From contig JADYZI010000090.1 in assembly GCA_020853255.1 (NCBI GenBank), positions 1 to 7,377 on the forward strand: a DNA stretch of 7,377 nucleotides. The letters run 5' to 3'. The position numbers and the translations under genes are program-made. Within the stretch, counting starts at the first letter, position 1. Each line of letters opens with the position of its first letter. Source of the DNA: Acidobacteriota bacterium. Its GTDB lineage: Bacteria; Acidobacteriota; Blastocatellia; Pyrinomonadales; Pyrinomonadaceae. A model generated the notes under the pieces. It saw nothing but the letters and a program-made list of their open reading frames with translations. It searched no databases and was not told the DNA's origin. Below, in pieces: positions 1 through 6,505 of the stretch.

Positions 1-2
1 TG

Positions 3-1133
3 ATGAAGATCATCAGCGGCAAAGTGGCGTCTGATGCAACGGTCTTTAATTCAAGCCGCGATACGTCCGAACGGCTCGGTGCCCTGCATGTGATAAGCGG
101 CAAAACGCTTGACAAGGTAAACGAGGCTCGGACGGGCGACATCATCGCCGTCGTGAAGTTGAAAGATACCCAAACCGGCGACACGCTTTGCGATAAGGCG
201 AACGCCATCGTTTATCCAAAGGTCGAATATCCGGAGGCCGCGACGGCGTTTGCCATTGAGCCAAAATCACGCGCGGACGAAGACAAGATATCTTCCGCCC
301 TGCACAAGATACTTGAAGAAGATCCGTCGCTCCATTTTGACCGCGACGCGCAAACCAAAGAGTTCATACTTTCAGGTTCGGGCCAGCTTCACATTGAGAC
401 GGTGGTCAAAAAATTGGCGGACCGCTACCATGTTGAAGTCGCTCTCCATCCGCCTCGCATAGCGTACAAAGAGACAATTACCGCCACGGCGGAAGTTCAG
501 GGACGGCATAAGAAACAATCGGGCGGCCGCGGGCAGTTCGGCGACTGCAAGGTGATCTTCGAACCGCTTGAGCGCGGTGCCGGATTTGAGTGGGTCGATA
601 AGATATTCGGCGGCTCGGTGCCGCAGAATTTCCGCCCGGCTATTGAGAAAGGGATCATCGAGGCCGCTCAAGGCGGCGCGGTCGCGGGCTATCCGCTTGT
701 CGATTTTAAGGTAACGCTTATTGACGGCAGCTATCACACGGTCGATTCGGACGAGCATTCATTTAGGGCGGCCGGGCGAAAGGCGTTTCGCGCCGCAATG
801 GAAAAGGTCAAGCCAACGCTGCTTGAACCGATAATGGATGTTGAGGTCTTTGCGCCGCAGGAAGTGAGCGGCGAGATAATGTCAGACATGAACAGCCGGC
901 GCGGCCGCGTGGGCGGCATGGAAATGCGCGGAAAGCAGCAGGTGATCAAGGCAAAAGTGCCGCTGAGCGAGATGCTGGATTATCAATCAAAGCTCAACAG
1001 CGTCACGCAGGCACGCGGCTCATATCACATGCAGTTCTCGCATTACGATCCGCTGCCGCATAATCTGTCGGACAAAGTGATCCAGGAAGCGGTTGCGGCC
1101 GGACGTGTCCGGGCGCATGAAGACGATGAGTAA
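3..1133 (+). CDS. fusA: Elongation factor G family protein (EF-G2-like), C-terminal part; 5' end outside window
   Basis: This is the C-terminal part of a ribosomal translocation GTPase. The reading frame is already open at the left edge, so the ATG at 3 is probably an internal Met and the G domain lies upstream. From the window Met, residues 1-75 look like the domain II beta barrel, about 80-155 domain III (GSGQLHIE at 125-132), about 156-270 domain IV, and the rest domain V with SDMNSRRG at 294-301. The domain IV tip loops are present: SGGRGQFG at 173-180 and HTVDSDEHSF at 245-254. These are EF-G hallmarks. The RHKKQSGGRGQFGDC version and the domain II wording resemble the EF-G2/FusA2 paralogue group more than housekeeping EF-G, which would make its exact role less certain. 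The gene ends TAA and is followed by its own terminator, so it is not part of the CRISPR operon. Confidence 0.9.
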   Translation: MKIISGKVASDATVFNSSRDTSERLGALHVISGKTLDKVNEARTGDIIAVVKLKDTQTGDTLCDKANAIVYPKVEYPEAATAFAIEPKSRADEDKISSALHKILEEDPSLHFDRDAQTKEFILSGSGQLHIETVVKKLADRYHVEVALHPPRIAYKETITATAEVQGRHKKQSGGRGQFGDCKVIFEPLERGAGFEWVDKIFGGSVPQNFRPAIEKGIIEAAQGGAVAGYPLVDFKVTLIDGSYHTVDSDEHSFRAAGRKAFRAAMEKVKPTLLEPIMDVEVFAPQEVSGEIMSDMNSRRGRVGGMEMRGKQQVIKAKVPLSEMLDYQSKLNSVTQARGSYHMQFSHYDPLPHNLSDKVIQEAVAAGRVRAHEDDE

Positions 1134-1163
1134 CGTTTGCATCAATTTTTAACGTACAACCGG

Positions 1164-1193
1164 CGGCTGGCCCCGAAAGAGGCCAGCCGTTTT
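1164..1193 (+). terminator. Intrinsic terminator of the EF-G-family gene
   Basis: A 9-bp perfect stem (CGGCTGGCC at 1164-1172 pairs with GGCCAGCCG at 1181-1189) encloses an 8-nt loop and is followed by TTTT at 1190-1193. It starts 30 nt after the stop codon. The GC-rich stem plus T run fits a rho-independent terminator on the plus strand, although the T run is short. Confidence 0.85.
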
Positions 1194-1219
1194 GATTCCA
1201 TGCCCTTATCTTTCATAAT
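1192..1219 (+). promoter_or_regulatory. Candidate sigma-70-type promoter for the IPT/TIG-NHL gene
   Basis: TTGATT (1192-1197) and CATAAT (1214-1219) are separated by 16 nt. CATAAT matches five of six -10 consensus positions and TTGATT four of six -35 positions. The predicted start of transcription would fall around 1226-1229, at or just before the ATG at 1229, so the mRNA would have almost no 5' leader. The -35 overlaps the T run of the preceding terminator. Confidence 0.4.
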
Positions 1220-1228
1220 GTTAGGCTA

Positions 1229-2251
1229 ATGAACAGTGCGGGAACGATTCTGTCCGTAAGTCCGCCGCTTGCCATAGCGGGCGGCGAGATCACAATTGAA
1301 TGCGAAGGATTTCATCTCGATCCTGACTTTGATCACGGCGCTTTCGTGAACGGGATGCGGTGTACGCTGGTTGCGGCGTCGGCAAATCGCATTGTGGCGA
1401 TCGTGCCCGATTGCTCGCCGGGCGAAGCGTACGTTCACCTTGAAAGCGGCGGTGCCGAAAGCCCGACGGCCGACATCGTTATCGGCGAAAAGATAGCCGA
1501 TGAGATGCACATCGTCGCGAATCCGGCGATAGATCCGTCTGACGGCGCGCTCATCGTTACGCGTTCCGGTGCTCGCGGACAGCAGCTTCCGAACACCCTG
1601 TATCGCATCGAACCCGACGGATTTATCGACGAGATACCTGACGCCATCCTTAATCCGACCGGTATCGCTTTTGGCCCGGATGGAAGCATGTATGTCACCA
1701 ACCGGGCACACGGAGAGGTCTATCTTGTCAGCCCAAGCGGTATAAATCCGGTCTATGCGCGGGGATTAGGGATCGCGACGGGCCTGGCATTTGACGCGGA
1801 TGGAGTGATGTTCGTAGGCGACCGGACGGGCACGATCTATCGCGTTGTGTCGGCCGGCGAGGCCGAAGAATTTGCAACGCTCGAGCCTTCGGTCGCCGCT
1901 TATCACCTTGCGTTCGGCCCGGACGGGAGATTGTTTGTGTCCGCACCCGGACTGGCCAGCCACGACGCGATCTACGCGATCGACAGAAGCGGTAATGTTG
2001 AAAAATTCGCCGTCGGGTTCGGACGCCCGCAAGGCATCGCATTTGGCCGCGATGGCCAGCTTTACGCCGCCGCCTGCTACGCCGGACGCCGCGGCATTTT
2101 CAGCATCTCGCCCGACGCCCTCGCCGTCCGCCAGATCGTCGCCGGAATGAACATCGTCGGCCTCTGCTTCACCACCGACGCCCGCCTCATCGCCGCCACA
2201 AACGAAGCCGTCTATTCCATCAAAGCCGACATCCGCGGAACGCTTCTCTAA
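1229..2251 (+). CDS. IPT/TIG domain plus NHL/SMP-30-like six-bladed beta-propeller protein
   Basis: A 340-residue protein of unknown specific function. Residues about 7-86 look like an IPT/TIG immunoglobulin-like fold (ILSVSPPLAIAGGEITIECEG start, with the NGMRC and VHLESGGAES strands). Residues about 100-332 contain six repeated blades with the G-x-A-F-x-x-D-G pattern: LNPTGIAFGPDGSMYV at 141-156, GLAFDADGVMFV at 185-196, LAFGPDGRLFV at 227-237, GIAFGRDGQLYA at 269-280, and less regular first and last blades. NHL and SMP-30/gluconolactonase propellers are binding or sugar-lactone hydrolase scaffolds; I see no clear catalytic metal set, so an enzyme role is not supported. No signal peptide or membrane segment is visible, so it is probably cytoplasmic. 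The SD is weak (TTAGG about 3 nt before ATG). It converges on the tracrRNA, whose end lies just past its stop, and has no evident tie to the CRISPR genes. Confidence 0.75.
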   Translation: MNSAGTILSVSPPLAIAGGEITIECEGFHLDPDFDHGAFVNGMRCTLVAASANRIVAIVPDCSPGEAYVHLESGGAESPTADIVIGEKIADEMHIVANPAIDPSDGALIVTRSGARGQQLPNTLYRIEPDGFIDEIPDAILNPTGIAFGPDGSMYVTNRAHGEVYLVSPSGINPVYARGLGIATGLAFDADGVMFVGDRTGTIYRVVSAGEAEEFATLEPSVAAYHLAFGPDGRLFVSAPGLASHDAIYAIDRSGNVEKFAVGFGRPQGIAFGRDGQLYAAACYAGRRGIFSISPDALAVRQIVAGMNIVGLCFTTDARLIAATNEAVYSIKADIRGTLL

Positions 2252-2254
2252 ACC

Positions 2255-2287
2255 AAAAAATAAAAGGCCCGGGCTTTCGCGCGGACC
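2255..2287 (-). terminator. Intrinsic terminator of tracrRNA
   Basis: Read on the minus strand, GGTCCG pairs with CGGGCC (one G-U), a C-C mismatch follows, then GC pairs with GC closed by a GAAA tetraloop (plus-strand 2266-2287). It is followed at once by TTTTATTTTTT (plus-strand 2255-2265). The T tract lies only on the minus-strand side, so it ends tracrRNA and would not serve the converging gene that stops at 2251. Confidence 0.88.
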
Positions 2288-2326
2288 GTGGTTGCCGTTA
2301 CCGGCAGAGCCTACGAAATACTTCTT

Positions 2327-2363
2327 GTTATAAGAAGCAACGTGTTCTCTTATCTACTAAACA
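2327..2363 (-). repeat. Anti-repeat segment of tracrRNA (degenerate CRISPR repeat copy)
   Basis: Laid against the crRNA-sense repeat, 33 of 36 positions pair: 28 Watson-Crick and 5 G-U. Repeat positions 1-8 pair, 9-10 form a U-U/U-U internal loop, 11-16 pair, one A of tracrRNA is bulged, 17-35 pair, and position 36 is U-U. The differences from the array repeat are mostly C-to-T or A-to-G changes that keep pairing as G-U. The best-conserved block is GTTTAGTAGATAAGAGAAC on the minus strand. Confidence 0.92.
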
Positions 2364-2369
2364 GCGGAT

Positions 2370-2398
2370 ATGATATATTAGCTTTACCTTATTTTCAA
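2370..2398 (-). promoter_or_regulatory. tracrRNA promoter, sigma-70 type
   Basis: On the minus strand TTGAAA (plus-strand 2393-2398) and TATCAT (2370-2375) are separated by exactly 17 nt. Transcription would start around 2362-2365, at the very 5' edge of the anti-repeat. An overlapping alternative, TTGAAC with TAATAT at 18 nt, would start slightly earlier. Both agree on the strand and the approximate start. Confidence 0.6.
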
Positions 2399-2420
2399 GT
2401 TCAAAAATTCCCCAACTCCC

Positions 2421-2425
2421 GGAGG
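2421..2425 (+). promoter_or_regulatory. Ribosome binding site of cas9
   Basis: GGAGG sits 7 nt before the ATG at 2433. This is a near-ideal Shine-Dalgarno and fixes the cas9 start; residues 6-14 after this start are the RuvC-I strand, as expected for Cas9. Confidence 0.8.
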
Positions 2426-2432
2426 TTCCTCA

Positions 2433-5432
2433 ATGCCTTTTTTCAAGTATGTCCTTGGTCTCGATCTTGGCGTAACATCCATCGGATGGGCCTTGCTGAA
2501 AGTTGAAACCGGTGAAGACGGCAAACCGGTTCGTGATGACGACGATCTATTGAACGGCGTCTCGATAGCGGCAAGCGGTGTCCGCATATTTCCGGCGACG
2601 ACCGAAGATAAGACCAACGCCCCGAAAAATCACAAACGTCGTGCGTCGCGAGGCGCACGGCGATTGGTAATGCGCAAGGCGAAACGGCGCACTGAACTGC
2701 GTGAACTGCTCACCACTAACGGGCTGCTGCCGGGGATCGGATCAGCGGAGTCCGAGACCATATTCGAGAAACTTGGCGATCCGTACGCTTTAAGAGTTCG
2801 AGCATTGGATGAGCCGCTTCAAAACTTTGAGCTTGGCCGGGCGATATATCATCTTTCGAAACGGCGTGGTTTCCTTAGCAACCGTAAATCGGCAAAATCG
2901 AAAGAGGACGGCGTGGTTTACGACGGGATCAACCAGGTCCGCGCCGAACTTGAGAACGGAAACTTTCGGACGCTTGGCGAACTGCTTGCTACAAAGGACA
3001 AGAAGAGAAAATATTTCACTCACCGGACCATGTCCGAAGACGAGTTTGAATCAATTTGGTTGGCACAAAAGGAGTATCACAATGGATTCCTTACGGACGA
3101 ATTGAAGTCCGAGATCAAAAACACCATTTTTTATCAGCGACCGCTAAAATTGCAGCGTGGCTTGATCGGAAAATGCACTTTCGAGACCGATAAGAAACGA
3201 TGTGATCTTGCTCGTCAAGAAGCTCAGAGGTTTCGATACTGGCATGACCTGAACAGCCTGCAGCTTCAAGACCCACAAACCCTTAATCAGCGGCCGCTAA
3301 CTCTTGAAGAAAAGGAACGGGTCGCAAAGGAGTTCGAGAATACAAAGGAACTCACCTACAAAAAGCTGCGCAAGCTTTTGAGGATCACCGACGATGTTCG
3401 CATTAACCTCGAGGCCAATGAGAAAAAGCTGTACGGAAACAAGACCGCTTATGCATTTCGGAAGGCAGTCGGCGGCCGTTGGGATGAATTCAACGAGGAA
3501 GAACAAAACCGTCTGACCGAAGAGATGTTCCGCATTGAGAACGAGATCGCGCTGAAAAAGCGGCTCAAAGACTTTTGGAATTTTGACGATGCTCAGGTAG
3601 AAAAACTCGAAGGTGTTTGGCATCAGCTTGAGGACGGTTACAGCCGGCTTTCGCTCAAGGCGATCAGAAAAGTTCTTCCGTTAATGATCGAGGGAAAACG
3701 CTATGACGAGGTGGTGACCGCTATCTATGGCGATCATCGCAAGAAATTCGGCGGCGAAGAGTTTCAAAAACTCGAAATGCCGCCCAAAGACCTGAGAAAT
3801 CCAATTGTATACAAGGCGTTGTGCGAGGTCAGAAAGGTCGTGAACGCGATCATACGCGAATACGGCAGGCCCGATGAGGTACGGCTTGAAATGGCCCGCG
3901 ATCTGAAACTGACAAAGCTTCAAAAAGACAATGCGATGAAGCAGGCGAATCAGAACAAGCGGGACAATGAAGAGGCCGAGAGATTCTTCATGGAGAAGTT
4001 CGGGCTTGAGAATGTTTCCGGTACTGACAAGCTAAAGTACCGCCTTTGGAAAGAATCAGGCGGCAGCTGTCCATATACCGGAAACCCGATACCGCCGGAG
4101 GCGTTGCTCGACGACGGGCTGGTCGATATCGAGCACATTATCCCGTATAGCCGATGTTTTGATGATTCGTATATGAACAAGACCATCTGCGATGCAAAAT
4201 TCAACCGCGAGGTGAAAAAGAACCAGGCGCCGGGTGAATTTTACGACCGCGAGAGTGATGCATTCGCCCAACTGCTTACGCGAATAAGTTATTTGCCGTA
4301 CGGAAAACAGCGAAAGTTTCAGATGCCAAAAGAAGATCTGGACAAGACCGACTGGGCCGGCCGCCAGCTTTCCGACACCCGTTACATTTGCCGCGAGGCC
4401 CGCGGATATCTGCGTCAGCTTTACCCGTACAGTGCCGACGAGAACAAATATGTTCAGGTTGTCGTGGGCGGAGCGACGGCAAATTTGCGGCATGTCTGGC
4501 ATGTCAACGCGATATTGTCGGATGGCGATATCGACGTAAAGAACCGATGGGACCACCGGCATCATACTATCGATGCGATTGTCGTGGCGTTATGCGAACG
4601 CGGGCTCTATCAGCTTATTTCGAAACTCTCGGGCCGAAATAAAGCATTGATGAAAAAAGTCCTGTCTGGCTTTAGCGAGCCGTGGCGAGGGTTTCTGAAG
4701 GATGTCGAGACAGCGATGAAGGAACTTGTCGTTTCACACGCTCCGACGCGGCGGGTTCGCGGGCAGCTTTTGGAAGAAACCGCTTATGGCGCGACAAATA
4801 CGCCGGGTGTTTATGTCGTCAAGAAATCGCTGGCCGGAATTACATTGCCGGCGGTAAAGAACATTGTCGATCCGGCGGTCAAAGAGCTGGTCGAACTGCG
4901 GCTGTCGCAATTTAACAACGACGTTAAGAAAGCCTTTGTCGAACCGCTCTTTCACAAGGACGGCAAGACGCCGATCAAAAATGTTCGCGTCACCGTTTCG
5001 ATGACGCCGGAAACGCTTGTCGGGATAAAGGACGCGGGCGGCAAAGAGTATAAATATTACCCGCTGGCCGGCAATCATCACGTCGATATTTTTGAGAACA
5101 ACGACGGCGAACGGCGGGCGGAACTTGTCCCGCGATTTTACGCCGCGCAGCGGAACTGGAAACCAAAAGACCTCGGCCCCGAATGGCGAAGACTCTTCTC
5201 GCTCTGCGCAAACGATTATGTCGAGTTTCGCGGAGACGACGGCCAATTGCGAGTTTACAGAATCCAGAAGATGTCCGGCGGCGGAAAAGTGGTAATCATT
5301 GGTCGGCCGCTTGAAGACGCAAGGTCTGAATATGTGCCCGGCGTTGTCCAACAGCTTCAGGCACATTTGAAAAAGATCGCCCGCAAACTTCAGGTTGATC
5401 CGCTTGGACGTCTTTCAAAGGCAAGCGATTAG
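2433..5432 (+). CDS. cas9: CRISPR-associated endonuclease Cas9, type II-C
   Basis: A 999-residue RNA-guided DNA endonuclease that, with crRNA and tracrRNA, cuts both strands of matching DNA. RuvC-I is YVLGLDLGVTSIGWA at 6-20 with Asp11. An arginine-rich bridge helix covers about 64-95 (NHKRRASRGARR). The alpha-helical REC lobe fills about 96-455. RuvC-II is EVRLEMARD with Glu486. HNH has CPYTGNPI at 546-553, DIEHIIPYS at 565-573 with His568, then Asn582 and Asn591. RuvC-III is DHRHHTIDAIVVA at 707-719 with His711 and Asp714. The C-terminal WED/PAM-interacting part runs from about 800. All catalytic positions are intact and the frame has no breaks. The length fits the II-C group (about 950-1150 aa), and the lack of csn2 or cas4 agrees. 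cas1 starts 41 nt downstream, probably co-transcribed. The PAM cannot be read from this sequence. Confidence 0.97.
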   Translation: MPFFKYVLGLDLGVTSIGWALLKVETGEDGKPVRDDDDLLNGVSIAASGVRIFPATTEDKTNAPKNHKRRASRGARRLVMRKAKRRTELRELLTTNGLLPGIGSAESETIFEKLGDPYALRVRALDEPLQNFELGRAIYHLSKRRGFLSNRKSAKSKEDGVVYDGINQVRAELENGNFRTLGELLATKDKKRKYFTHRTMSEDEFESIWLAQKEYHNGFLTDELKSEIKNTIFYQRPLKLQRGLIGKCTFETDKKRCDLARQEAQRFRYWHDLNSLQLQDPQTLNQRPLTLEEKERVAKEFENTKELTYKKLRKLLRITDDVRINLEANEKKLYGNKTAYAFRKAVGGRWDEFNEEEQNRLTEEMFRIENEIALKKRLKDFWNFDDAQVEKLEGVWHQLEDGYSRLSLKAIRKVLPLMIEGKRYDEVVTAIYGDHRKKFGGEEFQKLEMPPKDLRNPIVYKALCEVRKVVNAIIREYGRPDEVRLEMARDLKLTKLQKDNAMKQANQNKRDNEEAERFFMEKFGLENVSGTDKLKYRLWKESGGSCPYTGNPIPPEALLDDGLVDIEHIIPYSRCFDDSYMNKTICDAKFNREVKKNQAPGEFYDRESDAFAQLLTRISYLPYGKQRKFQMPKEDLDKTDWAGRQLSDTRYICREARGYLRQLYPYSADENKYVQVVVGGATANLRHVWHVNAILSDGDIDVKNRWDHRHHTIDAIVVALCERGLYQLISKLSGRNKALMKKVLSGFSEPWRGFLKDVETAMKELVVSHAPTRRVRGQLLEETAYGATNTPGVYVVKKSLAGITLPAVKNIVDPAVKELVELRLSQFNNDVKKAFVEPLFHKDGKTPIKNVRVTVSMTPETLVGIKDAGGKEYKYYPLAGNHHVDIFENNDGERRAELVPRFYAAQRNWKPKDLGPEWRRLFSLCANDYVEFRGDDGQLRVYRIQKMSGGGKVVIIGRPLEDARSEYVPGVVQQLQAHLKKIARKLQVDPLGRLSKASD

Positions 5433-5473
5433 CTTTTGAGAGAATACAATTTCGCTTGTCTGGTTGAAAGACT

Positions 5474-6388
5474 ATGATCAAGCGAACCGTTGAAATTTCG
5501 ACGCCCGGCTGTTATGTGCATATGAAGCACGAGCAGCTTCTGATCGAGAAGGACGGGTTCAAGATGGGCAGCGTGCCTATCGAAGACCTCGGCGTTCTTA
5601 TTCTCGACAATCCGCAAATACTGATCACGTCAGCCCTGATGGGCTTTTTGGCCGAGCAGAATGTCTCGGTCATTTTTACGGACGCAAAACACCTTCCGGC
5701 ATCGCTCACAATTCCCTTTTCGGCAAACTCGATACAGACAAAGGTCCTGAACAGCCAGATCGAGATATCGCTGCCGACCAAGAAACGGCTCTGGTCGCAG
5801 ATCATTTCGGCAAAGATAGCGAACCAGGCCCGCTCACTTGAGCTTTGCCGCAGGGACGGTGCGGCCACGCTGAAAGAGATCGCAACCCGCGTAAAAAGCG
5901 GCGATCCGGAAAATCTCGAGGCATACGCGGCAAAGATATATTGGCGAAAACTTTTTGGCGACGGTTTTCGGCGTGACCGTGACGCTGCCGACCATAATTC
6001 CCTGCTCAATTACGGCTACGCGGTGATGCGTGCGGCGGCGGCACGCTCGATTGTCGGGACAGGCCTGCATCCGGGGCTTGGCATCAATCATAAGAATCAG
6101 TACAACCCGTTTCCGCTGGCGGACGACCTGGTCGAACCGCTCCGGCCGTTTGTCGATGTGCGTGTTTATCAGATCGTAAACGAAATGCGGCCCGATGCCG
6201 ACGGCTCCGAACGAGAGATCAAGCTCGACCGCGACACAAAAAAGGAACTGCTGCGGCTGCTTGGTGACGAATGTATCTATGACGGACGTAAACTGCCGCT
6301 GATGGTCGCGGTCGGCTATTACGCGGCGACCGTAAAACAGGTAATGATGGGCGAAACCGACAGGCCGGTGATCCCGGCCTTTAACTAA
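5474..6388 (+). CDS. cas1: CRISPR-associated endonuclease/integrase Cas1, type II
   Basis: A 304-residue spacer integrase, the catalytic subunit of the Cas1-Cas2 complex that joins new spacers to the leader-proximal repeat. The N-terminal beta domain (about 1-90) includes GVLILDNPQILITSALMGFLAEQ (within 40-62, the usual Cas1 signature). The C-terminal helical domain carries the metal-binding residues: Glu149 in NLEAYAAKIYW, His206 in INHKNQYNPF and Glu221 in ADDLVEPLRP. The LADDLVEPLRP wording is typical of type II Cas1. The length is the usual one for the family. The start at 5474 has only a weak SD (GAAAG), but MIKRTVEIS is a normal type II Cas1 N-terminus. It lies 41 nt after cas9, with no terminator between them. 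The gap to cas2 is longer and holds a large inverted repeat. Confidence 0.97.
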   Translation: MIKRTVEISTPGCYVHMKHEQLLIEKDGFKMGSVPIEDLGVLILDNPQILITSALMGFLAEQNVSVIFTDAKHLPASLTIPFSANSIQTKVLNSQIEISLPTKKRLWSQIISAKIANQARSLELCRRDGAATLKEIATRVKSGDPENLEAYAAKIYWRKLFGDGFRRDRDAADHNSLLNYGYAVMRAAAARSIVGTGLHPGLGINHKNQYNPFPLADDLVEPLRPFVDVRVYQIVNEMRPDADGSEREIKLDRDTKKELLRLLGDECIYDGRKLPLMVAVGYYAATVKQVMMGETDRPVIPAFN

Positions 6389-6412
6389 CTGGGCATTTTG
6401 TGATGCCGCCTG

Positions 6413-6478
6413 TTGCGGAAGCCCGCACGAAGTAAGGGCGAAATACGCAACGTATCTACTTCGTGCGGGCTTCCGCAA
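6413..6478. repeat. Large perfect inverted repeat in the cas1-cas2 gap (REP/BIME-like)
   Basis: Two 22-nt arms (6413-6434 and 6457-6478) are perfect reverse complements, separated by 22 nt that contain a nested hairpin ATACG-CAA-CGTAT (6443-6455). Inside the left half there is also a small GCCC...GGGC palindrome (6421-6424 with 6436-6439), the shape of a bacterial REP unit. There is no T tract after it, so it is not a standard terminator. It fills most of the 117-nt gap between cas1 and cas2. The inverted repeat is directly visible; its REP/BIME nature is an inference. Confidence 0.85.
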
Positions 6479-6505
6479 TCGGATCTTCAGGATGCCTCGT
6501 GATCT

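Larger units (their letters stand above)
2255..2364 (-). ncRNA. tracrRNA of the type II-C CRISPR-Cas9 system
   Basis: A roughly 110-nt minus-strand RNA gene between the propeller gene and cas9. Its 5' part (2327-2363) is a degenerate reverse-complement copy of the array repeat, the anti-repeat. The tail then carries a hairpin TGCCG-GTAA-CGGCA (plus-strand 2293-2306) and a terminator hairpin with a GAAA loop (2266-2287) ending in TTTTATTTTTT. A sigma-70-like promoter lies just upstream on the same strand. In type II systems tracrRNA pairs with the crRNA repeat, allows RNase III processing and docks the guide in Cas9. The opposite strand has no comparable tail or terminator next to the anti-repeat, which fixes the strand. 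The 5' end is estimated from the promoter (within a few nt of 2364); the 3' end from the U tract. It diverges from cas9. Confidence 0.9.

Noticed and set aside
2262..2275. GCCCGGGC palindrome as a plus-strand terminator of the propeller gene
   Set aside because: The palindrome alone leaves no room for a loop and is not followed by a T run on the plus strand. It is better explained as part of the minus-strand tracrRNA terminator.
2327..2432. tracrRNA on the plus strand, running into cas9
   Set aside because: The anti-repeat alone would allow either strand, but the plus-strand side has no stable tail hairpins and no U-tract terminator, while the minus strand has both plus a well-spaced promoter.
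2288..2506. 72-residue plus-strand open frame before and into cas9
   Set aside because: It overlaps tracrRNA and the start of cas9 in another frame, has no ribosome binding site and shows no recognisable protein features.
4734..5366. 210-residue minus-strand open frame within cas9
   Set aside because: It is a shadow of the cas9 frame; the sequence is low in recognisable motifs and there is no ribosome binding site or promoter.
5433..5473. Terminator or csn2/cas4 remnant between cas9 and cas1
   Set aside because: The 41-nt gap contains no hairpin with a T run and is too short for a gene remnant.
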